From assembly GCF_000165795.1 (NCBI RefSeq), contig NZ_CM001022.1:2017812-2081811 (forward strand): a DNA stretch of 64,000 bases. The letters are read 5' to 3'. The notes beneath the pieces are model-generated. The model saw nothing but the letters and a program-made list of their open reading frames with translations, made no database searches and was not told the origin of the DNA. Shown here piece after piece: positions 17,331 through 25,639 of this stretch (within the stretch, counting starts at the first letter, position 1; every line of letters starts with the position of its first letter). Position numbers and translations under genes: made by a program. Source of the DNA: Aminomonas paucivorans DSM 12260. GTDB taxonomy: Bacteria > Synergistota > Synergistia > Synergistales > Synergistaceae.

Positions 17331-18454
17331 GACGCCACCTCCCCCACGTCCCGACGCAGCAGAGCCTCCACCCGCTCCTGGATGCCCTTGGCCCGGCGGA
17401 TGCGGGTTCGGGCGGCCTTCCACGCCTCCGGGTCCTCCCGGAAACGCTGGCGCATCCGCTCCATCCGGGCCTCCAGGGTGGAGAGGCGCTCCCCGTCCAC
17501 CAGTTTGTCCGCCAGGTAGAGCAGCTCCGCCTCGGGGGTCCGGGTGCGGGAGGGGAGGTCCTTGTGGGACCCCACCAGGGCAGCCAGATCCCGATACCCC
17601 AGGCGGCGGAGCCTTCGGGCCCCCTGGGCCTCGTGACGGGGCTGTCCCTTCGCCAGATCGTGGAGCAGCGCCCCCGCCTGGAGGAGGTCCAGGTCCAGGA
17701 CCATCCGGTCCTCCAGGGCCCGTCCCAGGGCCAGGGCCACACGGCAGACCTCCCGGGCGTGACGCGCCACCCGCTCCGGGGTCCCCTCCAGGGCCAGCAG
17801 GGCCTCGCACTCCTCCCGGTCCGGCACCCCTTCCCGGACCAGCAGCCCCCGAACTTCCCCGTAGGCCTCCGGGGTATCCATGTCCCGCAGCACCCCCCGA
17901 TCCGCCACGGGAACCTCCCGTACCCGATCCCCCCTCTGGACCAGAAGGGCCCGCAGCCCCCCCTCCCCCCGATAGCCCACCAGGGGACCGAAGAGGCGGC
18001 GGGAGAGCAGGGGCGGGTGCCCCCGGAGTCCCTGAAAGGTGGGGATCCAGGCATCCCAGGAGTCCTCCCCCTCCTCCCGGAAACGATCCAGGAGGGCCGC
18101 CACGGTTCGAGGCTTCACCAGGGGGACGTCCACGGGAAGGAGCACCGCTCCCCGCAGATCCAGCTCCTCCAGGGCCAGCACCCCCGTCCGGATGGAGCTG
18201 AACATCCCCTCGGGGTAGTCCGGGTTGGGCACCGGCACCGCCCCGTGCCGCCGGGCCTCCTCCGCCACCTCCTCCCCCCGGTGGCCCGTCACCACCAGGA
18301 GCGGGGAGGCGCCCCCCCCGCGGAGACGGCGCAGAACCTGCCCCAGCACCGTGGTATCCCCCAGGGGCAGCAGGGGCTTGGAGGTTCCCATGCGGCTGGA
18401 GTACCCCGCCGCCACCACCAGCCCCGCCACCCGAGACCGCGTCGCTTTGCCCAT
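17327..18454 (-). CDS. MobA/MocA-like nucleotidyltransferase fused to an HD domain
   Basis: 375 residues. Residues 1-190 are a nucleotidyltransferase of the MobA/MocA type: VAGLVVAAGYSSRMGTSKPLLPLG is the NTP-binding loop (seen in two parts), followed by VTGHRGEEV, PNPDYPEGMFSSIRTGV and LPVDVPLV. Residues about 215-370 form an HD phosphohydrolase domain with ALLHDLAKGQ and a conserved basic/acidic pattern. MocA enzymes add CMP to molybdopterin for xanthine-dehydrogenase-type enzymes; the neighbouring XdhC protein supports that role. The HD fusion suggests the same protein can also remove a nucleotide or phosphate. The molybdenum hydroxylase itself is not in the window. Confidence 0.82.
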   Translation of the reverse strand: MGKATRSRVAGLVVAAGYSSRMGTSKPLLPLGDTTVLGQVLRRLRGGGASPLLVVTGHRGEEVAEEARRHGAVPVPNPDYPEGMFSSIRTGVLALEELDLRGAVLLPVDVPLVKPRTVAALLDRFREEGEDSWDAWIPTFQGLRGHPPLLSRRLFGPLVGYRGEGGLRALLVQRGDRVREVPVADRGVLRDMDTPEAYGEVRGLLVREGVPDREECEALLALEGTPERVARHAREVCRVALALGRALEDRMVLDLDLLQAGALLHDLAKGQPRHEAQGARRLRRLGYRDLAALVGSHKDLPSRTRTPEAELLYLADKLVDGERLSTLEARMERMRQRFREDPEAWKAARTRIRRAKGIQERVEALLRRDVGEVAS

Positions 18455-18495
18455 GAACGCTCCCAGCTCCCTTCGTGCCGTCCTTCCCTTCGGGG

Positions 18496-19302
18496 CTACC
18501 AGCCCCGGCGCAGGGACTCCAGATCCGCCCCCCGGCGAACCGCCACCACCTCCGCCATCACCGACAGGGCGATCTCCTCCGGCGTCTCCGCCTTGATGGG
18601 CAGCCCCACGGGCTGGCGCACCCGGTCCAGGTGGGCCTGGGAGACCCCTCGGGCCAGCAGCGCCGCCCGCACCGCGGCGATCTTGCTCCGGGAACCGATC
18701 ATGCCCACGTAGGCCGCGGGGCGGCCGTCCAGCAGGGCCAGGGCCTCCCCGTCCAGGGCGTGTCCCCGGGTGGCCACCACCGCATAGGTGCGCCCGTGGG
18801 TGGACAGCTCCCGAGCGAACTCCTCCAGGGGCAAGGCCACGGTACGCCCCCAGGGGATGCGCTCCGGGTTGGCAAACTCCTCCCGATCGTCCCACACCGT
18901 CACGGCGAACCCCGCGAAGGCCGCCGCCTGGGCCAGGGCCCGTCCCACGTGCCCCCCTCCGAAGACCAGCAGCTCGTCGTCCTGTCCCAGCACCTCCAGG
19001 TAGACCCGCACGCTGCCCCCGCAGACCATCCCCTCCTCCCCCGCCTGGGAGGCGTCCAGGGCCTTGGAGAACAGCTTGGATCCCCCTCCGGAATCCAGCA
19101 GGGCCAGGGCCTCCCGGATGGTCTCGTGCTCCAGCAGTCCCCCCCCCACGGTCCCCTCGATGGACCCGTCGGGGCGCACCCACATGGAGGCCCCCCGGCT
19201 TCGGGGGGAGGATCCCTGCTCGTCCACCACCGTGGAGAGCACCCCGTAGCGCCCCCCGTCCAACTCCCGGTGCACCACCTCCAGCAGCCTTCGATCCACC
19301 AC
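18496..19302 (-). CDS. XdhC/CoxI-family molybdenum hydroxylase maturation protein
   Basis: About 268 residues. Three start codons in a row (TTG 19305, GTG 19302, GTG 19299) follow GAAGGAGG; the GTGs have the best spacing. The N-terminal part has SSPRSRGASMWV and GTVGGGLLE, the XdhC signature, and the C-terminal part is a Rossmann domain with LLVFGGGHVGRALA and the family motif YVGMIGSRSKI. XdhC inserts or protects sulfurated molybdenum cofactor for xanthine dehydrogenase and related purine or nicotinate hydroxylases. It is 41 bp upstream of the MobA-like gene, in the same operon. Confidence 0.9.
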   Translation of the reverse strand: MVDRRLLEVVHRELDGGRYGVLSTVVDEQGSSPRSRGASMWVRPDGSIEGTVGGGLLEHETIREALALLDSGGGSKLFSKALDASQAGEEGMVCGGSVRVYLEVLGQDDELLVFGGGHVGRALAQAAAFAGFAVTVWDDREEFANPERIPWGRTVALPLEEFARELSTHGRTYAVVATRGHALDGEALALLDGRPAAYVGMIGSRSKIAAVRAALLARGVSQAHLDRVRQPVGLPIKAETPEEIALSVMAEVVAVRRGADLESLRRGW

Positions 19303-19451
19303 CAAGCCCTCCTTCGTGCCGTCTCGTTCCGGCGGTCCGCCGTCGGTACGATTCTAGCCCCCCGGGGCAGGGAATCGCGAACCGCCGGGCATCTTCCTGG
19401 GGGTTTGGGGGAACTGCGGGATCCCATCGGGGCGTGGGAGGGGAGTCGGGG

Positions 19452-19967
19452 CTAGAGGGTCGTGGCGGCCCGGGCGAGGCGAAGCAGGGCTTCCCCCTCC
19501 ATCCGTTGGAGGAGGAACCGGTCCTGGGGGCACGCTCCCATGGAGGCGTAGAACTCCCGGGCGGGGGTGTTCCAGACCAGGACCCCCCATTCGAACCGCC
19601 CCCCCTTGCGCCCTGCCGTCAGGGCGGCCAGGTGCGCCAGGAGGGCCTTGCCGATGCCTCGTCCCCGGTAGGGGGGACGCACGTACAGGTCCTCCAGATA
19701 GAGACCCGGGCGTCCGGTGAAGGTGGAGAAGTTCCAGAAGTACAGGGCGAAGCCCACGGGTTGCCCGTCCCAACAGGCGAAAAGGACCTCGGCGCAGGGC
19801 CGCGGGCCGAAGAGGTGCTCTTCCAGCAGGGCCTCCGTGGCCTCCACCTCGTCCCCCAGGGTCTCGTACTCCGCCAGCTCCCGGATGAAGCCCAGGATCA
19901 GGGGGACCTCCTCCCGGGACGCGGGGCGAATTGAAAAGGCCCCTCCGGTTTCGTCACTCACCTGCAT
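19452..19967 (-). CDS. GNAT-family N-acetyltransferase
   Basis: 171 residues from the ATG at 19967, preceded by GGGGGAGAGGAG. Motif A is LYLEDLYVRPPYRGRGIGKALL, covering the acetyl-CoA pyrophosphate loop RGRGIG; a late NTPAREFYASMGA matches motif B. The sequence ALYFWNFSTFTGRPGLYLEDL resembles the spermidine/spermine or thialysine acetyltransferase subgroup. That would make it an amine acetylator, but the substrate is uncertain. It appears to be a single gene with its own promoter. Confidence 0.87.
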   Translation of the reverse strand: MQVSDETGGAFSIRPASREEVPLILGFIRELAEYETLGDEVEATEALLEEHLFGPRPCAEVLFACWDGQPVGFALYFWNFSTFTGRPGLYLEDLYVRPPYRGRGIGKALLAHLAALTAGRKGGRFEWGVLVWNTPAREFYASMGACPQDRFLLQRMEGEALLRLARAATTL

Positions 19968-20010
19968 GCTCCTCTCCCCCGTTTCGTCGACGAATCGCCT
20001 TGCTAACGGG

Positions 20011-20040
20011 AGATTACTCCTTCTTCTGGCAGGGAGGCAA
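20011..20040 (-). promoter_or_regulatory. Possible promoter of the GNAT gene
   Basis: TTGCCT (20035-20040), an 18-bp spacer and TAATCT (20011-20016) on the minus strand, about 44 bp before the ATG. It also lies just after the metX stop, where a new unit would begin. Confidence 0.4.
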
Positions 20041-20064
20041 GACGGCCGGCAGAGGCCCCCTTTC

Positions 20065-21159
20065 TCAGAATCCGGTGCGGAGCCAGAAACCCCGGAGGAT
20101 CTCGTCCAGCTGGTCGAAGTCGATGAGGAAGGAGTCGTGTCCGTTATCGCTTTCGATCTCCTCGTAGGCCCCCTCGGCCCCGGCGGAGGATGCCAGACGG
20201 GCAACCTCCTCCACCTGCCAGTTGGGGAAGAGGAGGTCGCTGGCGATGCCCACCGCCAGGAGGGGCTTGCCCCGGAAACCCCGAAGGGCCTCCACGGGGT
20301 CCCCCCGCCCCGCCGCCAAGTCATGGAGGTCCATGGCCCGGGTGAGGTAGAGGTAGCAGTTGGCGTCGAAGCGCCGCACCAGCTCCGCCCCGTGGTGGTG
20401 GAGGTAGCTCTCCACCTGGAACTGCCCGTCCCACTCGTGGGGGTTGCCCCGGGCCACGTCGCGCATCCAGCGGCTGGAGAAGGACCGTTCGCTTCGGTAG
20501 GTGATCATGGCCAGCATCCGGGCGTTGGACAGCCCGCGCACGGGGCCGGGGCCGGGGGCGTAGTTCCCCTCCCGCCAGTCCGGATCCGCCAGGATGGCCT
20601 GGCGCTGCACCTCGTTGTAGGCGATGGCCTGGGGGTAGACCCGGGCGGGGGCGGCGATGACGGCGCACCGGTCCACCCTCTCGGGGAACTGGGCGGCCCA
20701 CTCCAGGGCGATCATCCCCCCTAGGGAGCCCCCCACCACTGCCCCCAGGCGGGGGATGCCCAGGGCCTCCAGCCCCAGGGCCTGGGCCCGGGCCATGTCC
20801 CGACAGGAGACCACGGGAAAGGCCATGGCCCGGGGGCATCCCGTGGCGGGGTCGGGGGTGCAGGGGGCGGTGCTTCCGTAGGGGCTGCACAGGTTGTTGA
20901 AGGCCACCACGCAGTGGCGGTCCGTGTCCAGGGCCTTTCCCGGCCCCACCATGGTGTCCCACCAGGCCCCGGGGAGACCCGGCACGTCGGGTCCCACCAG
21001 ATGGTGGCTTCCCGTGAGGGCGTGGACCACCAGAACCACGTTGGAACCGTCCGGGGCGGGGTCTCCGTTGACGGAGTAGGCCAGCTCCAGGGGGGCCAGG
21101 GTCTTCCCGGAATCCAGGGTCAGTTCGGGCAGGACGAGGCGGCCGAGGCGCTCCGGCAA
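20065..21159 (-). CDS. metX: Homoserine O-acetyltransferase
   Basis: 364 residues; the TTG at 21159 lies seven bases after GGAGG and is the only start that fits the family's N-terminus. It is an alpha/beta hydrolase: HALTGSHH near residue 46, the nucleophile Ser145 in GGSLGGM, YNEVQRQAI, and the late Asp and His in ASDLLFPNWQ and DNGHDSFLID. The enzyme moves acetyl from acetyl-CoA to homoserine, the activation step of methionine synthesis; some family members use succinyl-CoA or serine. The gene is 11 bp after the sulfhydrylase gene, giving a metY-metX operon behind a SAM riboswitch. Confidence 0.93.
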   Translation of the reverse strand: MPERLGRLVLPELTLDSGKTLAPLELAYSVNGDPAPDGSNVVLVVHALTGSHHLVGPDVPGLPGAWWDTMVGPGKALDTDRHCVVAFNNLCSPYGSTAPCTPDPATGCPRAMAFPVVSCRDMARAQALGLEALGIPRLGAVVGGSLGGMIALEWAAQFPERVDRCAVIAAPARVYPQAIAYNEVQRQAILADPDWREGNYAPGPGPVRGLSNARMLAMITYRSERSFSSRWMRDVARGNPHEWDGQFQVESYLHHHGAELVRRFDANCYLYLTRAMDLHDLAAGRGDPVEALRGFRGKPLLAVGIASDLLFPNWQVEEVARLASSAGAEGAYEEIESDNGHDSFLIDFDQLDEILRGFWLRTGF

Positions 21160-21170
21160 GGGACTCCCTC

Positions 21171-22460
21171 CTACCGGGCGGCGGAGAAGGCCCGGTCCAG
21201 GTCCTCCACCAGGTCCCGGGGGTCTTCCAGCCCGACGCTCAGGCGGATGAGGCCGTCCTCGATGCCCCCGGCGAGGCGCTCCTCCCGGGTGAGCTGGGAG
21301 TGGGTGGTGCTGGCGGGGTGGATGGCCAGGCTCCGGGAGTCTCCCAGGTTGGCCATGTGGCCGAAGAGTTCCAGGGCGTCCAGGAACCGCCGTCCCGCCT
21401 CCACGCCCCCCCGGATGCCGCAGGCCACCATGCCCCCGCACCCGTCGGGAAGGTAGCGCTTCGCCCGCTCCCTCTGGGGGTGGGAGTCCAGGCCGGGGTA
21501 CCGGACCCAGTCGATCTGCCGGTGGTCCTGGAGGTACCGGGCCACGGTCAGGGCGTTCTCGCTGTGCCGGGCCATGCGCAGGGGCAGGGTGCCCAGGCTC
21601 TGGCGGAGCAGATAGGAGTCGAAGGCCGAGGGGGTGCCCCCCAGGTCCCGCAGGAGGGTGGCCCGCAGCTTCGCCGCCAGGGCGGCGGGGCCGAACCGGT
21701 CGGAGAAGACCACCCCGTGGTAGCTGGGGTCCGGCTGGGTCAGGAGGGGCCAGCGCCCCGATGCCTTCCAGTCCATGGTGCCCCCGTCCACCACCATGCC
21801 GCCGATGACGTTGCCCTGGCCGGAGAGGAACTTGGTGGTGGAGTGGACCACCACGTGGGCCCCCCACTCGATGGGACGGCAGAGGCAGGGGGTGGGGAAG
21901 GTGTTGTCCACCACCAGCACGGCGTCCCGGGCCCGGGCGATCCGCCCCAGCTCCTCCAGGGGAGCCACGTTGAGGGCCGGGTTGCCCACGGTCTCCGTGA
22001 GGATCGCCCGGGTGGCGGGGGTGCAGGCGCCCTCCACCTGATCGGGTTCGTCCGTGTCCACCAGGGTGTGGGTCACCCCGAACCGGGCGAAGGTGTTCTT
22101 CACCAGGGTGAGGGTCCCCCCGTAGAGCTTCCGGGAGACCACCAGATGATCCCCGGCGCTGCACAGGGCCGCCAGGAGATGGGTGAAGGCCGCCTGGCCG
22201 GAAGAGGTGGCCAGGGCCCCCACTCCTCCCTCCAGATCCGCCACCGCCGCCTCGTAGGCCGCCACGGTGGGGTTGGAGAGGCGGGAGTAGAGGTGCCCCT
22301 CCTCCTCCAGCTCGAAGAGGCGCACGGCGTGTTCGCTGTCCCGGAACTGGTAGGCCGCGGTGAGGTAGATGGGCAGCCCGAAGGCCCCCGTGGCGGGATC
22401 GCTGCGCCAGCCCGCGTGGAGCGCCCGCGTGGCCAGGCCCTGCTTGGTCCGATTCGTCAT
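21171..22460 (-). CDS. metY: O-acetylhomoserine sulfhydrylase
   Basis: 429 residues from the ATG at 22460, nine bases after GGGAGG. A Cys/Met-metabolism PLP enzyme: YSRLSNPT, SSGQAAFTHLL, TETVGNPALNV, DNTFPTPCLCRP and the Schiff-base Lys in VVHSTTKFLSGQGNVIGG. The length (about 430) and the insert after the PLP lysine favour O-acetylhomoserine sulfhydrylase, which makes homocysteine from O-acetylhomoserine and sulfide, over cystathionine gamma-synthase (about 380). It is the first gene after the riboswitch, so it is shut down when S-adenosylmethionine is plentiful. Confidence 0.92.
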   Translation of the reverse strand: MTNRTKQGLATRALHAGWRSDPATGAFGLPIYLTAAYQFRDSEHAVRLFELEEEGHLYSRLSNPTVAAYEAAVADLEGGVGALATSSGQAAFTHLLAALCSAGDHLVVSRKLYGGTLTLVKNTFARFGVTHTLVDTDEPDQVEGACTPATRAILTETVGNPALNVAPLEELGRIARARDAVLVVDNTFPTPCLCRPIEWGAHVVVHSTTKFLSGQGNVIGGMVVDGGTMDWKASGRWPLLTQPDPSYHGVVFSDRFGPAALAAKLRATLLRDLGGTPSAFDSYLLRQSLGTLPLRMARHSENALTVARYLQDHRQIDWVRYPGLDSHPQRERAKRYLPDGCGGMVACGIRGGVEAGRRFLDALELFGHMANLGDSRSLAIHPASTTHSQLTREERLAGGIEDGLIRLSVGLEDPRDLVEDLDRAFSAAR

Positions 22461-22521
22461 GGAGGTGCACCTCCCGTTTGGATGGTTCCACAAGGACACG
22501 GGTCGGAGGGAGGACACGAAA

Positions 22522-22549
22522 GAACCCCCCACCGAGAGGAAGGGGGTTC
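22522..22549 (-). terminator. Riboswitch-controlled terminator before metY
   Basis: On the minus strand GAACCCCC pairs with GGGGGGTTC, followed by TTTCGTG, a weak U tract. It lies just after the SAM-binding fold and 62 bp before the metY start, the standard place for the expression platform. Confidence 0.75.
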
Positions 22550-22563
22550 GCCAGACCTTGCCT

Positions 22564-22667
22564 CTCTTATCAATCGGTCGTCTCGACCGCAGGTGTTGGC
22601 ACCACGCCCCTTGCGGGCAGGTTGCCGGGCTTCATCGGGCCAGTCCCTCAGCCACTCTGGATAAGAG
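22564..22667 (-). promoter_or_regulatory. SAM-I (S-box) riboswitch
   Basis: The minus strand shows the S-box core: P1 strands CTTATC and GATAAG (22660-22667 with 22564-22571), GAGGGACTGGCCCGATGAAG, CCCGGCAACC, GGTGCCAA and the GGTCGAGACGACC hairpin. It is followed by a terminator and by metY-metX. SAM binding would favour termination. Confidence 0.95.
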
Positions 22668-22698
22668 CCGTATTCGATTGTGGGTTGCGTTGCCAGCG

Positions 22699-22728
22699 AT
22701 TCTACGAACAGGGCAGGGGGACTGTCAA
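22699..22728 (-). promoter_or_regulatory. Promoter of the riboswitch-metY-metX unit
   Basis: TTGACA (22723-22728), 18-bp spacer, TAGAAT (22699-22704) on the minus strand. It overlaps the last codons of the upstream amidohydrolase gene. Confidence 0.75.
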
Positions 22729-23562
22729 GCTCCCGAGAAGGCGCTGGGCGTTGCCTCCCAGCAGACGGGCCCGGTCCTCCTCCCCCAGGCGGGAGCCCTC
22801 CAGGAGGCGGCGGTACCGGGGCAGGCCCAGCAGGGGGAAGTCGCTGCCGTAGAGGAGCTTGCCCCCCACCCCGGAGGCGAAGAGGGCGTCGAAGACCCCC
22901 GGGCGGTAGAGAAACGGGGCGGCGGCGGTGTCGTACCAGGCGTTGGAGAGGATGCGGCGCATCTCCGGCATCTGCTCGTAGAGCCACAGCCCCCCGCCGA
23001 AGTGGGCGAACACCACGGGCGTCTCCGGGTGGTGCTCGCAGAAGGCGGCGGCCTCCCGGGGGCCCACGTCCCCTTTGCCGGGGTAGTCGTGTCCCACCGG
23101 TTCGGCGGTGTGCACCAGGGCAAACAACCCTCCCTCGTGGCAGACCCCGGCGAGACGCCAGGTCTGGCGCGGGTCCGTCAGGTCGAAGCCCTGTCCCTGG
23201 GGAAAGAGTTCCCCCACCCCGATGGCCCCCCGGGAGGCGGCCCGCTCGATCTCCCCCATCGCCCCCCGAGCCAGGGGAGGGACCACCGCCAGGGGGCGCA
23301 GGCGCCCCCCGGATCGCTCGGCGGCCTCCAGGACATAATCGTTGCAGAGACGGCACAGCCCCAGGTCTGCGAAGGCGAAGCCGCAGGCCCAGGACTGGTC
23401 CACCCCGTCGGCGTCCATGCGGGCCAGCAGGTCCTCCGCGGTACCCCAGCGGTGCACCGGGGAGGAGGTAAGTTTGCGGAAGTAGGGTTCCCTCTCCCCG
23501 ATGGATTCCGCGTCTCGGACCACCTCGGGGGGGTAGATGTGGACGTGGCTGTCGATGATCAT
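22702..23562 (-). CDS. Amidohydrolase-family (amidohydro-rel/TIM-barrel) protein
   Basis: 286 residues from the ATG at 23562 after GGGAGG. It opens with IIDSHVHIYPPEV, the His-x-His metal motif; further metal-ligand candidates are LVHTAEPVGHD, VVFAHFGGGLW and YGSDFPLLG with the catalytic Asp. This is the pattern of the aminocarboxymuconate-semialdehyde decarboxylase/2-pyrone-dicarboxylate lactonase group (amidohydro-rel 2). No pathway neighbour helps: it lies alone between the ribosomal cluster and the methionine genes. Confidence 0.85.
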   Translation of the reverse strand: MIIDSHVHIYPPEVVRDAESIGEREPYFRKLTSSPVHRWGTAEDLLARMDADGVDQSWACGFAFADLGLCRLCNDYVLEAAERSGGRLRPLAVVPPLARGAMGEIERAASRGAIGVGELFPQGQGFDLTDPRQTWRLAGVCHEGGLFALVHTAEPVGHDYPGKGDVGPREAAAFCEHHPETPVVFAHFGGGLWLYEQMPEMRRILSNAWYDTAAAPFLYRPGVFDALFASGVGGKLLYGSDFPLLGLPRYRRLLEGSRLGEEDRARLLGGNAQRLLGSLTVPLPCS

Positions 23563-23615
23563 GAAAAACCTCCCTTCGAACCCACGTGTTCGGCACACGA
23601 TGTTTTGTTCGTTAT

Positions 23616-23652
23616 ACCAAAAAACGGGGGCCGCGACCAGCGCGGCCCCCGT
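23616..23652 (-). terminator. Strong rho-independent terminator after rplL
   Basis: On the minus strand ACGGGGGCCGCG pairs with CGCGGCCCCCGT, followed by TTTTTT. It closes the rplKAJL unit before the amidohydrolase gene. Confidence 0.93.
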
Positions 23653-23677
23653 CGAGGTTCCCAGGGAAGGGAAAGGG

Positions 23678-24058
23678 CTACTTCAGTTCGATCTTCGCTC
23701 CCGCCTCTTCGAGCTTCTTCTTCATCTCCTCGGCCTCTTCCTTGGCGACGGCCTCCTTCACGGGCTTCGGGGGGGTGTCCACCAGGTCCTTCGCTTCCTT
23801 CAGGCCCAGGCCGGTGATCTCGCGGACCACCTTGATGACGTTGATCTTGTTCGCGCCGTGATCCACCAGCACCACGTCGAACTCCGTCTTCTCCTCCTCC
23901 GCGGCTGCGGGAGCGGCGGCTCCCATGGCCATCATGGGCATGGCCATGGCGGGGGCGGCGGCGGACACGCCGAACTTCTCCTCCAGGTCCTTCACGAGCT
24001 GGGACAGCTCCAGGACGGACATCTCTTCGATCGCTTTGATCAGGTCTTCGCGGGTCAT
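23678..24058 (-). CDS. rplL: 50S ribosomal protein L7/L12
   Basis: 126 residues, normal length, ATG after GGAGG. An N-terminal dimer helix ([21 protein letters not shown]), an Ala/Met/Pro hinge ([19 protein letters not shown]) and the conserved C-terminal factor-binding domain ([23 protein letters not shown], read in parts). Forms the L10-bound stalk that recruits EF-Tu and EF-G. It is followed by a strong terminator, not by rpoB. Confidence 0.98.
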   Translation of the reverse strand: MTREDLIKAIEEMSVLELSQLVKDLEEKFGVSAAAPAMAMPMMAMGAAAPAAAEEEKTEFDVVLVDHGANKINVIKVVREITGLGLKEAKDLVDTPPKPVKEAVAKEEAEEMKKKLEEAGAKIELK

Positions 24059-24115
24059 GACATTTCCTCCTTAGGCGTTCTTCGCAAGATGGTCCCCTTG
24101 GGGACGGGGGGCCGC

Positions 24116-24646
24116 TTAGGCGGCCTTTTCCTTCTTATCCTGGATCTGGGACAGACAGGTGACGAGACCCCGGGCGGGCCCGGAGAGCACCGTGACGAAG
24201 CTGCGCAGGGGCGCGGCGATGGTGCCCACCACCTGGGCGAGGAGCACGTCCCGGGAGGGCAGATCCGCCAGGGCCAGAACCTGTTCCTTGTTCAGGAGGT
24301 CCTTGCCCATGACTCCTCCCTTGAGGATCAGGGCCTCGTTGCCCTTCTCCTTGGAATAGTCCCGAAGGGCCTTGGCCACGGCGGCGATGTCCCCGTAGAC
24401 GAGGGTGTAGGCGTTGGGCCCCGTCTCGTAGGGGTCCGCAGTGGGAAGCCCCGCCTGCTGGAGGGCCAGGCGCATGAGGGTGTTCTTGGCCACCTTCATC
24501 TCGCCTCCGGCCTTGCGGATCCGGGCACGCAGATCCGTGACCTTCTTCACCGTCAGGCCCCGGTACTCGCAGATGAACACCGCTTCGCTCTTGCCCAGCA
24601 TTTCCGCCAGTTCCGCGATCTTTTCCCTTTTCGCTTCTGTCGGCAT
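24116..24646 (-). CDS. rplJ: 50S ribosomal protein L10
   Basis: 176 residues; ATG at 24646. The conserved N-terminal fold FICEYRGLTVKKVTDLR and KNTLMRLAL binds 23S rRNA, and the C-terminal helix carries L7/L12 dimers. It follows a 223-bp leader with a terminator-like hairpin after rplA, and precedes rplL by 57 bp. Confidence 0.98.
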   Translation of the reverse strand: MPTEAKREKIAELAEMLGKSEAVFICEYRGLTVKKVTDLRARIRKAGGEMKVAKNTLMRLALQQAGLPTADPYETGPNAYTLVYGDIAAVAKALRDYSKEKGNEALILKGGVMGKDLLNKEQVLALADLPSRDVLLAQVVGTIAAPLRSFVTVLSGPARGLVTCLSQIQDKKEKAA

Positions 24647-24676
24647 GTAGTTTTCACCTCCTCCCGTGGCAGCTTG

Positions 24677-24715
24677 AAAAAAAGACTCCCGGCCTCAGGA
24701 TGAGGACCGGGAGTC
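24677..24715 (-). terminator. Terminator-like attenuator between rplA and rplJ
   Basis: On the minus strand GACTCCCGG pairs with CCGGGAGTC (24684-24715 hairpin), followed by seven T residues. It stands 31 bp before the rplJ start, so a share of transcripts should stop between rplKA and rplJL. L10 leaders are known sites of autogenous control. Confidence 0.82.
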
Positions 24716-24869
24716 GGCGCACGCCGTAAAGGGGCGGACCAGGCCGCCGCTTTCTCCGGACCTCGGCGGGGTGGGATTTCAAGCGCCCGAGGGCGCCCCC
24801 GCTGTCTTGAGTCCTGGGTACCTATGGGGCCGTCGCAAAAGGACCGCAACGGCGTCTCGAAAAGGGAGG

Positions 24870-25577
24870 TTACTCCCCGGAGACTTCCTTCTGGGCCAGG
24901 TTGGGATCCACGGAGATCCCGACGCCCATGGTGGACGACACGGTGAGGCTCTTCACGTACTGCCCCTTCACCGCGGAGGGCCGGGCCTTGAGGATCGCCC
25001 GAAGCAGGGTCGCGGCGTTCTCCTCCAGCTGTTCCTTGGAGAAGGATGCCTTGCCCACGGCGTTGTGGGTGATCCCGGTCTTGTCCACCCGGAACTCCAC
25101 CCGCCCCGCCTTGATCTCCGCGATGGCGGCGGCCACGTCGAAGGTGACCGTGTTGGTCTTGGCGCTGGGCATGAGGCCCCGGGGACCGAGGACCTTCCCC
25201 AGCTTCCCCACGACCTTCATGACGTCGGGAGTGGCGATGACCGCGTCGAAGTCGAGCCAGCCGCCCTCGATCTTCGCCACCATGTCCTCGCCGCCCACGA
25301 AGTCCGCTCCCGCGTCCTCCGCCTCCTTGACCTTCTCGCCCCCGGCGATGACCAGCACTCTCTTGGTGCGGCCGGTGCCGTGGGGAAGGACCACGGTGCT
25401 GCGGACCTGCTGGTCCGCGTGGCGGGGGTCCACCCCGAGGCGGACGTGGAGTTCGATGCTCTCGTCGAACTTCGCGGTGGCCAGCTCCTTCGCCAGGGCC
25501 ACTCCCTCGCCGAAGCCGTAGAGCCGATCCTCCACCTTTTCCTGGATACCCTTGAAACGCTTGCTCACCTTGGCCAT
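24870..25577 (-). CDS. rplA: 50S ribosomal protein L1
   Basis: 235 residues, usual size. Starts with [41 protein letters not shown] spread across about 34-57 and the [11 protein letters not shown] region are the conserved rRNA/mRNA-binding parts. Member of the L1 stalk at the exit site; in many bacteria it represses its own operon. It is 62 bp after rplK. Confidence 0.98.
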   Translation of the reverse strand: MAKVSKRFKGIQEKVEDRLYGFGEGVALAKELATAKFDESIELHVRLGVDPRHADQQVRSTVVLPHGTGRTKRVLVIAGGEKVKEAEDAGADFVGGEDMVAKIEGGWLDFDAVIATPDVMKVVGKLGKVLGPRGLMPSAKTNTVTFDVAAAIAEIKAGRVEFRVDKTGITHNAVGKASFSKEQLEENAATLLRAILKARPSAVKGQYVKSLTVSSTMGVGISVDPNLAQKEVSGE

Positions 25578-25639
25578 CCTTCGTACCTCCTCGTGGTCAG
25601 ACGGAGCCGGTCGGCCCCTCCCACAGCGGGGGATCGGCG

